A stretch of 58,654 nt of DNA from Spongiactinospora gelatinilytica (GTDB lineage: Bacteria > Actinomycetota > Actinomycetes > Streptosporangiales > Streptosporangiaceae). The notes beneath the pieces are model-generated. The model was not told where the DNA came from, made no database searches, and was given only the letters and a program-made list of their open reading frames with translations. The position numbers were made by a program, and so were the translations under genes. Every line of letters starts with the position of its first letter. Positions within the stretch are counted from its first letter, which is position 1. Shown piece by piece: positions 11,134-19,182 of the stretch. Location: assembly GCF_003236385.1 (NCBI RefSeq), contig NZ_POUA01000003.1, positions 1-58,654 of the forward strand, in the 5' to 3' direction.

Positions 11134-11664
11134 TCAAGAAGGACGCGTACGGTGCTGTCTTGCTCGGTAAGCGCGGGTTTTTGTGCGATTGCCGCAGACT
11201 CGCATCGAACACCAGGCCCTTGAGCGGTTCTTGGAGGCGTCGATGAACGCCCACCGGCAGGTGCCCTCGGCGCACACCTTGAGCCGCCGCCAGGTGCCGT
11301 CGGCCTGGGCGCGGGCCACCGCGGCGGCGATGGCGGCGAGGCCGCCCCTGACGCCCGCCGCCAGCGGGGCGAGGCCCGGCCCGGCCGGGGTGAGGCGGAC
11401 GCGCAGCGGCAACGCCCGCAGCGCCTCCTCCAGGGCCTCCTGCGCATCCCCCTGGAGGAGACCCGCCATGAGGGCCCTGCGCAGGCCCTCACGCAGGCAC
11501 ACGGCCAGTGTGAGGTCGTCGTCGGTCGCCCGGTCGCCCGGGGCGGTCAGCGCGCGCTCGCGCAGCCACACCGACAGCTCGGCGGGGGAGGCGAGGTCGT
11601 CAGTGTCGTCTTCGACGTCGTAGGTGTTGACGAAGTCGCGTACGAGCTCGGCTGCGCTCGTCAT
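11134..11664 (-). CDS. CGNR zinc-finger / ABATE domain protein
   Basis: 176 aa. An N-terminal ABATE-like helical domain (starting AAELVRDFVNTYD) is followed by a C-terminal zinc-binding motif with Cys in CAEGTC and in WCSMRVCGNR. This is the hallmark of the actinobacterial CGNR family, regarded as stress-related or transcription-associated regulators. GGAGGTGA sits 7-8 nt before ATG 11664. It is followed by about 130 bp with nothing recognisable. The DNA target is unknown. Confidence 0.85.
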   Translation of the reverse strand: MTSAAELVRDFVNTYDVEDDTDDLASPAELSVWLRERALTAPGDRATDDDLTLAVCLREGLRRALMAGLLQGDAQEALEEALRALPLRVRLTPAGPGLAPLAAGVRGGLAAIAAAVARAQADGTWRRLKVCAEGTCRWAFIDASKNRSRAWCSMRVCGNRTKTRAYRARQHRTRPS

Positions 11665-11711
11665 GTCCTGGTCACCTCCGGGGGACACTGTATGCCAGCT
11701 CGGGGACGTTT

Positions 11712-13154
11712 CTACGGCACCACCGGCCCGCCGGTCCGCGCGGTCGAAAGGCGCAGGGCCACGGCCAGCCGGCGCACGCCCTCGTCCAGCTCGGTGGTGT
11801 GGGCGGCGGCGATGTGGGTGACCCGGATGTACGGCCCTGGCGGCTCGGCCGGGTAGAAGATGCGGCCCGGGCTGATCAGCACCCCTTCGCGGCGCGCGGC
11901 GTCCACCAGCGCGGCGTCGTCGAGGTCGGGCGGCAGCCGCAGCCACAGGTGCAGGCCGCCCTGAGGGATGTGGTGGATCTCCAGCTCGGGGGCGCGGGCG
12001 GCGAGCGAGGCGACCAGGGCGTCGCGCCGGGCCGCGATCTGGGCGGCCATCGCCGCGATGTGCCTGCCCCACGCCGGGGAGCCGGTCAGCTCGACCACCG
12101 TCTCCTGCAGCGGGCGCGCGACGAAGAACGACTCCACGACCTGGGCGGCGCGCAGCCGGTGGGCGGCCGGGCCGCGCGCGGTGACCCCCGCCACCCGCAG
12201 GCTGGGCGCGACGGCCTTGCTGAGCGAGTTGACGTGGACCACCGTGCCGTGCGTGTCCAGGGTCACCATGGACGGCGGCAGCGGCGCGGCGGAGAGGTAG
12301 CGGGCGTAGTCGTCCTCGATCACGAACGCCCCGGCGGCCCTGGCCACCGCGAGCACCTGCTCGCGCCGGTCGCGGGGCAGCACCGCGCCGGTGGGGTTGT
12401 GCGGGCCGGGCTGGCAGTAGAAGACCCTGGCCCCGGTGATCGCGAACGCCTCGGCGAGCAGGTCGGGGCGCACGCCGTACCGGTCGATGGGGACGGGGTG
12501 CGCGCGCAGGCCCAGGGTGCGCGCCGCGGCGAGCGCCCCCGGGTAGGTCGGGGTCTCGACGAGCACCGGCGCGCCGGACGCGGCGAGGGCGCGCAGCGCG
12601 TGGGTGAGCGCCGCCTGACCACCGCCGGCGATCACCACGTCCGCAGGCGTCACGTCGCCGCCCGCCTCGGCCGCGAACCAGCGGCGCAGCTCGGGGATGC
12701 CGGACAGCGGGGGCATGCCCCAGGAGGCCGCCCGCCGTACGGCACGCGTGGCCGCGGCGGTGAGCGCCTTGGCCGGGCTCAACGCCGGATTGAGGTAGCC
12801 GCTGGTCAGCGGGATCGCGTTGTCGTCGGCGAACGGCGTGAGCGGCGGCATCAGCAGGGGCACCACGCCGGAGTCGTCCACCACCCGGTCGCCGAGCGCG
12901 ACCGTCTGCCAGGACAGGTCGGCGCTCTCGCCCCGGGGCGCGGCGGGGCGGGCCACGTAGGTGCCGCTGCCCGGCCTGGTCACCACCCGGCCCTCGGCGG
13001 CGAGCACGGCCAGCGCCCGGGAGACGGTCACCGGGCTCACGCCGTGCGCCCGCACCAGCTCGCGGCTGGACGGCAGGCGGTCGCCCGGGCGCAGGCCCTC
13101 GGTCAGCCCGCGCAGCACCGCCGCCAGCGAGGCGATACTGCTATCGTCTTTCAT
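11712..13154 (-). CDS. MocR/GabR-type GntR regulator with aminotransferase domain
   Basis: 480 aa. An N-terminal winged helix (LPSSRELVRAHGVSPVTVSRAL) is fused to a fold-type I PLP-dependent aminotransferase-like domain. Visible features are CQPGPHNPTGAVLP, EDDYARYL and the PLP lysine in NSLSKAVAPSLR. MocR proteins sense PLP or amino-type ligands and control neighbouring genes, here most likely the divergent EamA transporter. ATG 13154 overlaps the transporter start (shared CATG). A TACTCT -10 on this strand lies 8 nt upstream, so the mRNA may be leaderless. Confidence 0.93.
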   Translation of the reverse strand: MKDDSSIASLAAVLRGLTEGLRPGDRLPSSRELVRAHGVSPVTVSRALAVLAAEGRVVTRPGSGTYVARPAAPRGESADLSWQTVALGDRVVDDSGVVPLLMPPLTPFADDNAIPLTSGYLNPALSPAKALTAAATRAVRRAASWGMPPLSGIPELRRWFAAEAGGDVTPADVVIAGGGQAALTHALRALAASGAPVLVETPTYPGALAAARTLGLRAHPVPIDRYGVRPDLLAEAFAITGARVFYCQPGPHNPTGAVLPRDRREQVLAVARAAGAFVIEDDYARYLSAAPLPPSMVTLDTHGTVVHVNSLSKAVAPSLRVAGVTARGPAAHRLRAAQVVESFFVARPLQETVVELTGSPAWGRHIAAMAAQIAARRDALVASLAARAPELEIHHIPQGGLHLWLRLPPDLDDAALVDAARREGVLISPGRIFYPAEPPGPYIRVTHIAAAHTTELDEGVRRLAVALRLSTARTGGPVVP

Positions 13155-13176
13155 GAGGAACAAGAGTAGCGCTACT
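13133..13176. promoter_or_regulatory. MocR/EamA divergent promoter with palindromes
   Basis: Both start codons share CATG at 13152-13155. Around it lie a perfect palindrome AGTAGCGCTACT (13165-13176), which overlaps the candidate MocR -10 (TACTCT, minus strand, 13163-13168), and an inverted repeat CGATA-n4-TATCG (13133-13146), which overlaps a TATCGT -10 for the transporter. They are plausible MocR operators; each also lies inside coding sequence. Confidence 0.5.
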
Positions 13177-14079
13177 GCCGGTGTCACGATAGCGATCGGC
13201 GAGCCGCCGGACCGCGCGGCCTGGCGGGGCACCGCGCTGGCCGCACTGGGCGTGCTGGCCTTCTCCGGCACGCTGCCCGCCACGGGGTTCGCGTTGCGCG
13301 GCTTCGACCCCTACCTGGTGGGCGTCGGCCGCGCGGTCGGCGCGGGGCTGATCGCCCTGGCCTGTCTGCTGGCCCGGCGGGAGCCGCTGCTGCCACCCCG
13401 GCGCGACCTGCCCGGTTACGCGGTCATCGCGGCGGGCATCGTGTTCGGGTTCCCGATCTTCAGCGCGCTCGCGCTGGGGCTGGGCGCGAGCAGTTCGCAC
13501 GGGGCCGTGGTGATCGGGCTGCTGCCCGCGACGACCGCCGCCGTGGCGTTCCTGCGGGCCGGTGAACGCCCGAGGCTCCGCTTCTGGATCGCGTGCGGGG
13601 CCGGTGCCGTGGTGGTGACGGCCTTCGCGCTGTACGGCGGCGGCGGGCACATCACCCTGGCCGACCTGCTGCTGCTCGCCGCGCTGCTGGCGGCGGCGGC
13701 CGGATACACCGAGGGCGGGCGGATGTCGCGGCGCACGCCGGGGTGGCGGGTCATCTCCTACGCGCTGGTCCTCTCGCTGCCGCTCACGATCCCGCTGACG
13801 GCCGTGCTGGCGGCGGTGACCGAGGTACGTCCCGGCGGGGCCGCGCTGGCGGGGTTCGCCTACGTGACGGTGGTGTCGATGTTCCTGGGCTTCATCCCGT
13901 GGTACGCGGGGCTGGCGGCGGGCGGAATCGCCCGGGCCGGGCAGGTCCAGCTCATCCAGCCCAGCCTGACTCTGGTCTGGTCGTGGTGGCTGCTCGCGGA
14001 GCCCGTCGGGGTGGTCACGGTGGCGGGCGCGCTGGCCGTACTGGCGTGTGTCGCCATCACGCAGCACAGTCGCGCTTGA
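13153..14079 (+). CDS. EamA/DMT family transporter
   Basis: 308 aa, ten hydrophobic segments in two EamA repeats, a drug/metabolite exporter architecture. The second repeat ends in QLIQPSLTLVWSWWLLAEPVG, typical of the family. The substrate is unknown. A MocR regulator next to an EamA exporter is common and suggests an amino-acid or vitamin-like substrate. There is no Shine-Dalgarno before ATG 13153, which overlaps the MocR start. No good alternative in-frame start lies between it and the first helix. Confidence 0.85.
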   Translation: MRNKSSATAGVTIAIGEPPDRAAWRGTALAALGVLAFSGTLPATGFALRGFDPYLVGVGRAVGAGLIALACLLARREPLLPPRRDLPGYAVIAAGIVFGFPIFSALALGLGASSSHGAVVIGLLPATTAAVAFLRAGERPRLRFWIACGAGAVVVTAFALYGGGGHITLADLLLLAALLAAAAGYTEGGRMSRRTPGWRVISYALVLSLPLTIPLTAVLAAVTEVRPGGAALAGFAYVTVVSMFLGFIPWYAGLAAGGIARAGQVQLIQPSLTLVWSWWLLAEPVGVVTVAGALAVLACVAITQHSRA

Positions 14080-14143
14080 AAGCCATGACATGGAGTCGCA
14101 GGATGAGAGGCAGGGTGTAATAGCCGTTGACGAGGGGTGCAGC

Positions 14144-15166
14144 ATGGCGGACCTCAGAGTTCCCGAGGGCGGGTTCTGGCCGGCACCGGAGATCCCCCAG
14201 CCGAACATCTATCCGATGGAATGGCGGGTCGACACCGAAAAGCTCGCGGCGATCTACGAGAAGTCCAAGCGGGTGGTGTGGAACCCCGCCGACCTGCCCT
14301 GGGACTCCCTCGACCCCGCCGACTTCACCCGCGAGCAGCGGCTCGGCATCATGTACTGGTTCTCGGTGCTCGCCAACTTCGACGCCAGCGGGCCCGCCGT
14401 GTTCGCCAGGGCGACCATCCACGCGTTCGAGAAGCACGAGGAAGACCCCGTGCGCAAGTGCTTCTTCTCGATCACCCGCGACGAGATGAACCACGAGGAG
14501 TGCTGTCAGCGGGCCATCGCCAGGCTGTGGCCGGGCGGGCCGCTGGACTGGGCCCCGGCCGACGACCTGGAGCGCGCGGCCCACAACAACATCGGCTGGC
14601 TCTACCACAACGGCGGGCGCTACTGGAACGGCTACAACGCGGCCGTGGGCAGGTACACCCTGCCCGTGCTGTTCACCAGCTTCATGATGGGCGAGATGGC
14701 CGCCTCGACGTTGTTCCGCGGCATGTCCTCGGGGACCGAGCACCCGGTGTTCCGCGAGGTCTTCGAGCGGATCGGCCGGGACGAGTCACGACATCTCCAG
14801 ATCTGCATGACGATCCTGGAGAAGGAGTGGCCAGGCCTCACCGACGACATCCGCTCGACGATCACCCGGCAGTTGCGGGCGGGGTTCGTCTTCCTCTCGA
14901 TGATCCTCTGGGAGCCGCCCGAGGGCTTCTGGGACCTTCCGCCGTACTTCATGCACAACCACCGTGTGCTGATGGACCACGCCCGCGACGCGGGCCTCGG
15001 CGTGCTGTCCTACGCGGAACAGGCGGAGAACTGGCGGACGGCGATGGCCCGGGTGCGGGCCATCGTGGAGCGCTGGGGCATCGAGTTCCCGGCCATCCCC
15101 GAACTGGACATCGACGGCGTGGAGGTGGACGTCATCGACCCAGAGGACATCATCCCGGTCTTCTGA
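14144..15166 (+). CDS. Ferritin-like diiron-carboxylate protein, function unknown
   Basis: 340 aa, mostly helical. The residues fit a carboxylate-bridged diiron site: Glu96 in HAFEKHEE, Glu114-x-x-His117 in RDEMNHEE, Glu184 in FMMGEMA and Glu214-x-x-His217 in GRDESRH, that is two ExxH motifs and two single Glu as in R2-like and AurF-like oxygenases. GAGGGG lies 7 nt before ATG 14144. A palindrome CCATG-A-CATGG (14083-14093) lies about 50 bp upstream. I cannot name the substrate; an N-oxygenase, desaturase-like or oxidase role is possible. It appears monocistronic. Confidence 0.75.
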   Translation: MADLRVPEGGFWPAPEIPQPNIYPMEWRVDTEKLAAIYEKSKRVVWNPADLPWDSLDPADFTREQRLGIMYWFSVLANFDASGPAVFARATIHAFEKHEEDPVRKCFFSITRDEMNHEECCQRAIARLWPGGPLDWAPADDLERAAHNNIGWLYHNGGRYWNGYNAAVGRYTLPVLFTSFMMGEMAASTLFRGMSSGTEHPVFREVFERIGRDESRHLQICMTILEKEWPGLTDDIRSTITRQLRAGFVFLSMILWEPPEGFWDLPPYFMHNHRVLMDHARDAGLGVLSYAEQAENWRTAMARVRAIVERWGIEFPAIPELDIDGVEVDVIDPEDIIPVF

Positions 15167-15175
15167 CCCGCGGGC

Positions 15176-15925
15176 TCAGGGGCGCACCGGCAGGTTGTAG
15201 ACCACCCGGAACCGGTCGCCGGACATCACGATGTCACTGGTCTCCACGGGTCGGTCGCCGGCCAGGTGGGTGCGCTCGACGTGCAGCACGTTGACCCCGG
15301 CAGGCAGGTCGAGCGCGTCGCGCTCGGCCGGCTCGGGGATGCGGGTCCGGACGCTCTCGACGATCTCCGAGACGGTCAGTCCGGCGGCGGCCATCCTGGC
15401 GATGACGCCCTGGCGGCCGTTGCTGCCCTCGGCGGGCATCGCCTGGTCGGGCGGCGGGGGCGCGAGGTCGGCCGGCTCGTAGGAGAAGGCGAGCTGCACC
15501 GGCTTGCCGTTGCTGCGGAACAGATAGCGGGCGCGGACCACGGGGGCCGCCTCGCGCAGCCGCAGCCGCTCGGCGATGCCCCGGCTGGCCACGCCCCGCT
15601 CCAGCCGCCACACCCAGGTGACATCGACCCCATAGGGGGCGAGGTCGGCGGCGAGCGGCGCGTGGTGGTCGCTCCACCGGGCGCGGTGCAGCGGCACCAG
15701 CACCGGCCGCGGCCGGACGTAGTGGCCCGACCCGACCCGGCCGACGATCAGCCCCTCGGCGGCGAGCACTCGCAGCGCGTGCCGGGCGGCGGTCTCGCCG
15801 ACGCCGTACCTGCGGGTGAGCTGCGCCCGCGAGGGGATCAGGGCGCCGGGTGGAAGCGTGCCGTCGATGATCTGACGCCGTAGATCTTCGACAATGCGCA
15901 GGTAGACCGGATCGGAACTGGCCAT
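15176..15925 (-). CDS. GntR family regulator, HutC/UTRA type
   Basis: 249 aa. The N-terminal winged helix is LIPSRAQLTRRYGVGETAARHALRVL, followed by a UTRA ligand-binding domain (RARYLFRSNGKPVQLAFSYEP; VLHVERTHLAGDRPVETSD). ATG 15925 has AGGG upstream; ATG 15931 is an alternative adding two residues. The ligand is unknown. It is convergent with the diiron gene and divergent from dapA. TATAAG on the minus strand (16011-16016 region) could be its -10. Confidence 0.88.
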   Translation of the reverse strand: MASSDPVYLRIVEDLRRQIIDGTLPPGALIPSRAQLTRRYGVGETAARHALRVLAAEGLIVGRVGSGHYVRPRPVLVPLHRARWSDHHAPLAADLAPYGVDVTWVWRLERGVASRGIAERLRLREAAPVVRARYLFRSNGKPVQLAFSYEPADLAPPPPDQAMPAEGSNGRQGVIARMAAAGLTVSEIVESVRTRIPEPAERDALDLPAGVNVLHVERTHLAGDRPVETSDIVMSGDRFRVVYNLPVRP

Positions 15926-15931
15926 GTCCAT

Positions 15932-16275
15932 CCCTGTGTGTGCCCGTTGCTCAATCTTGTCGTATCGAGGGGGCGACGCAGGGTAACCGGTTCCGGCTGG
16001 AGTTCCAACTTATAGGACGGCGATACGGGTGAAAATATTTCAGCTTGTGTGTAACGCCACGGTAAGGGACAGCGATTCTTGGGGTAGAGGTCGTCGATGT
16101 GTGTACCCCCGAGCACATATCGGCGGCCTCTTTTTCACCGGCTCTGGCCGCGGCCGTCCGGGGCCTTCCCGGGGGCGGCCGAGGTCACCGCCGGGCAGGC
16201 CGCGCAGGCGGCGAACGGCGCGGGCCGGGGTGGCGGGGTCCACTGTCCCCGCCGTTCCGGGGTACCGTTCGGTCT
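15932..16275 (+). other. GntR-dapA intergenic region with intrinsic-terminator-like fold
   Basis: 344 bp without a credible ORF. It contains an AT-rich patch around 16001-16045 (TTATAGGA; AAAATATTT) and then a terminator-like hairpin at 16087-16135. The region between could encode a short RNA or an attenuated leader. I could not match it to a riboswitch class by eye. Confidence 0.4.
16087..16135 (+). terminator. Hairpin plus U5 upstream of dapA
   Basis: The left arm GAGGTCGTCG pairs along its whole length (with two G-U pairs) to CGGCGGCCTC, which is followed by TTTTT. An inner stem ATGTG/CACAT extends it, leaving a 2-nt bulge. This is the clearest rho-independent terminator shape in the window. 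No plus-strand gene precedes it, so it would end an RNA that starts in the intergenic region. Confidence 0.55.
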
Positions 16276-16276
16276 A
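16263..16276 (+). promoter_or_regulatory. Candidate leaderless promoter of dapA
   Basis: TACCGT (16263-16268) is followed by exactly 7 nt and then the ATG, with no Shine-Dalgarno. The geometry is the same as at dapB. A weak -35 (TCCACT, 16239-16244) lies 18 nt upstream of the -10. Confidence 0.5.
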
Positions 16277-17193
16277 TGGCATCGCCCACTCGAACTCCGG
16301 ACGCCCCTTTCGGCCGCATGCTGACCGCCATGGTGACGCCGTTCACCCCGGACGGCGCCCTCGACTACGACGGCGCCCAGCGCCTCGCCGCCTATCTGGT
16401 CGACGAGCAGCGCAATGACGGCCTCATCGTGAGCGGGACGACGGGCGAGTCGCCCGTCACCAGCGACGAGGAGAAAGAGCGGCTGCTGCGCGCGGTGGTG
16501 GAGGCGGTCGGTGATCGCGCCACCGTCGTCGCCGGGGCGGGCACCTACGACACCCACCACAGCATCGAGCTGGCCAGGCGATCCGAGCGCGCGGGCGCGC
16601 ACGGGCTGCTGCTCGTCACGCCCTACTACAGCAAGCCGCCCCAGGAGGGCGTCTACCGGCACTTCACGGCGATCGCCGACACGACCGGCCTGCCCGTGAT
16701 GCTCTATGACATCCCCGGGCGCACCGGCACGCCGATCGCCACCGAGACGCTCATCAGGCTCGCCCAGCACGAGCGCATCATCGCCGTGAAGGACGCCAAG
16801 GGCGACCTGTTCGCCGGGTCCCAGGTCATGGTCGCGACCGACCTCGTCTACTACTCCGGCGACGACACGCTCAACCTGCCCTGGCTCTCCGTGGGCGGGG
16901 CCGGGTTCGTCAGCGTCATCGGGCACGTGGCCGGGGCCGTCCTGGCCCAGATGATCGAGCGCCACCTCGCCGGCGACCCGGCCGGCGCGCTCGCGCTCCA
17001 CCGGCAGTTGCTGCCGGTCGTGGACGGGATCATGATGCGCGCGGGCGGTGCGATCATGAGCAAGGCCGCCCTGCGCCTGGTGGGGCGGGCCGCGGGCCCG
17101 GTGCGCCCGCCGCTGGTGGAGGCGACGCAAGAACAGATCGCCGAGCTGCGGGCCTGCCTCGTGGCGGGCGGGGTGAAGCTGTCGGACATCTGA
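16276..17193 (+). CDS. dapA: 4-hydroxy-tetrahydrodipicolinate synthase
   Basis: 305 aa class I aldolase condensing pyruvate with aspartate semialdehyde, the first committed step to lysine and diaminopimelate. GTTGESPVT is the substrate loop, YDIPGRTG contains the catalytic Tyr, and the Schiff-base Lys is in IIAVKDAKGD. ATG 16276 fits the family start (FGRMLTAMVTPF follows). A longer frame to 16099 is upstream low-complexity sequence. RNase J follows after 89 bp, a conserved actinobacterial order. Confidence 0.96.
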   Translation: MASPTRTPDAPFGRMLTAMVTPFTPDGALDYDGAQRLAAYLVDEQRNDGLIVSGTTGESPVTSDEEKERLLRAVVEAVGDRATVVAGAGTYDTHHSIELARRSERAGAHGLLLVTPYYSKPPQEGVYRHFTAIADTTGLPVMLYDIPGRTGTPIATETLIRLAQHERIIAVKDAKGDLFAGSQVMVATDLVYYSGDDTLNLPWLSVGGAGFVSVIGHVAGAVLAQMIERHLAGDPAGALALHRQLLPVVDGIMMRAGGAIMSKAALRLVGRAAGPVRPPLVEATQEQIAELRACLVAGGVKLSDI

Positions 17194-17282
17194 TCATGGG
17201 GAGGAATCACCGGTTTGAACAACAGTAGCCACAGCGGGTGGTCCGGTGAACACACCACCGGCACGGCACGGGGGGAGCGCGC

Positions 17283-18968
17283 ATGAGCCATCCGCATCCC
17301 GACCTCGGCCCGCCGCCGCCACTGCCCGCGGGCGCGCTGCGCATCGTGGCGCTCGGCGGCCTCGGGGAGATCGGCCGCAACATGGCGGTCTTCGAGTTCG
17401 GCGGCCGCCTTCTGGTCGTCGACTGCGGCGTGCTCTTCCCCGAACCCGACCAGCCGGGGGTCGACCTGATCCTCCCGGACTTCGACTACATCCGTGACCG
17501 CCTGGACGACATCGAGGCGGTGATCCTCACCCACGCGCACGAGGACCACATCGGCGCGGTGCCGTACCTGCTGCGCGAGCGGCCGGACATCACGCTGGTG
17601 GGGTCGCGGCTCACCCTCGCGCTGATCGAGAGCAAGCTCACCGAGCACCGCATCCAGCCGGTCAAGCACGAGGTCGTCGAGGGCGAGCGGCACGCGTTCG
17701 GCCCCTTCCAGTGCGAGTTCTTCGCGGTCAACCACTCGATCCCGGACGCGCTGGCCGTCTCGCTGCGCACGGAGGCGGGCATCGTCCTGCACACCGGCGA
17801 CTTCAAGATGGACCAGTTGCCGATGGACGGCAGGCTGACCGACCTCGGCGGGTTCGCCAGGCTCGGCGCCGAGGGCGTCGACCTGTTGATGTCCGACTCC
17901 ACCAACTCCGAGGTGCCCGGCTTCGTCACCAGCGAGCGCGAGATCGCCCCGGTGATAGACGACGTGTTCCGCGGCGCCGAGCAGCGGATCATCGTCGCCT
18001 GCTTCGCCTCGCACGTGCACCGGGTGCAGCAGGTGCTGGACGCGGCCGACAAGCACGGCCGCAAGGTCGCCTTCATGGGCCGGTCGATGGTGCGCAACAT
18101 GGGCGTGGCCCGCGACCTCGGCTACCTGAAGGTCCCGCCCGGCCTGATGCTGGACGCCAAGGAGATCGAGCAGTGGCCGCCCAAGGACGTGGTGCTGATC
18201 TGCACCGGGTCGCAGGGCGAGCCGATGGCGGCGCTGTCGCGGATGGCCAACCGTGACCACCCGATCCGGATCGCCGAGGGCGACACCGTCCTGCTGGCCT
18301 CCTCGCTCGTACCGGGCAACGAGACCGCGGTGAACAAGGTCATCAACGGCCTGACCCGCTGGGGCGCCAGGGTGATCCACAAGGGCAACGCCCGGGTGCA
18401 CGTCTCCGGCCACGCCGCCGCGGGCGAGCTGCTCTACGTGCTCAACCTCACCAGGCCGTCCAACTTCATGCCGGTACACGGCGAGTGGCGGCACCTGCGG
18501 GCGCACGCCAGGCTGGCGGCGCTGACCGGGGTGCCGGAAGACCACATCGTCATCGCCGAGGACGGCGTGGTGGTGGACCTGCTCGACGGCCGGGCCAAGA
18601 TCGTGGGCGCGGTCAAGGCCGGGTACGTCTACGTGGACGGCAGCTCCGTGGGCGGCGTGACCGACGTGGCCCTGAAGGACCGGCGCATCCTCGGCGACGA
18701 GGGGTTCATCTCCATCGTCATCGTGGTCGACTCGACCACGGGCAAGCTCACCGGCGGCCCCGAGGTGCACGCCAGGGGCTCGGGGATCGACCTCGACGCC
18801 TTCGAGGCGGTCATCCCGCAACTGGAGCACGCCCTTGAGGAGGCGGCCCTCGACGGGGTCGCCGACGTGCAGCAGATGCGCCGGGTGGTCCGCCGCACGG
18901 TGGGCCGCTGGGTGAGCGACACCTACCGCAGACGGCCGATGATCATCCCCGTGGTGGTCGAGGTCTGA
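17283..18968 (+). CDS. rnj: Ribonuclease J
   Basis: 561 aa metallo-beta-lactamase/beta-CASP nuclease with 5'-3' exo- and endoribonuclease activity in mRNA decay and rRNA maturation. Zinc-binding motifs are THAHEDHIGA (about residues 83-92), HTGDFKMD and the C-terminal HVSGHAAAGEL. The beta-CASP Ser/Gly segment is CTGSQGEPMAAL. A GGGGGAGC site precedes ATG 17283. A large symmetrical hairpin follows the stop. Confidence 0.96.
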   Translation: MSHPHPDLGPPPPLPAGALRIVALGGLGEIGRNMAVFEFGGRLLVVDCGVLFPEPDQPGVDLILPDFDYIRDRLDDIEAVILTHAHEDHIGAVPYLLRERPDITLVGSRLTLALIESKLTEHRIQPVKHEVVEGERHAFGPFQCEFFAVNHSIPDALAVSLRTEAGIVLHTGDFKMDQLPMDGRLTDLGGFARLGAEGVDLLMSDSTNSEVPGFVTSEREIAPVIDDVFRGAEQRIIVACFASHVHRVQQVLDAADKHGRKVAFMGRSMVRNMGVARDLGYLKVPPGLMLDAKEIEQWPPKDVVLICTGSQGEPMAALSRMANRDHPIRIAEGDTVLLASSLVPGNETAVNKVINGLTRWGARVIHKGNARVHVSGHAAAGELLYVLNLTRPSNFMPVHGEWRHLRAHARLAALTGVPEDHIVIAEDGVVVDLLDGRAKIVGAVKAGYVYVDGSSVGGVTDVALKDRRILGDEGFISIVIVVDSTTGKLTGGPEVHARGSGIDLDAFEAVIPQLEHALEEAALDGVADVQQMRRVVRRTVGRWVSDTYRRRPMIIPVVVEV

Positions 18969-18989
18969 CCGGCGGGCACCGGCACACCG

Positions 18990-19027
18990 GAGGGACGGCG
19001 GGCGTGAATGCACGCCCGCAGTCCCTC
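18990..19027. terminator. Bidirectional stem-loop between rnj and the exported phosphoesterase gene
   Basis: Outer stem GAGGGAC/GTCCCTC and inner stem CGGGCGTG/CACGCCCG are separated by 2-nt internal loops and capped by AATG. It lies between convergent genes, so it can serve both strands. Confidence 0.75.
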
Positions 19028-19182
19028 TGTCGGCGGACCTTCCGCAGCGCGCGGTCACGCGGATCGGCCGGCAGTGTGCGCCCCCGATGCTCACTTGCCG
19101 CCCACCGCCCCGCCGCGGGCGCCTCTCACGGGGGCGTGCCCCCGGATGCCGAGACGCCCGCGTCGCGGGAAAGGTCCGGCGG

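Noticed and set aside
16851-19094. 747-codon open frame on the minus strand
   Set aside because: Shadow of dapA and RNase J, which both show complete catalytic motifs on the other strand.
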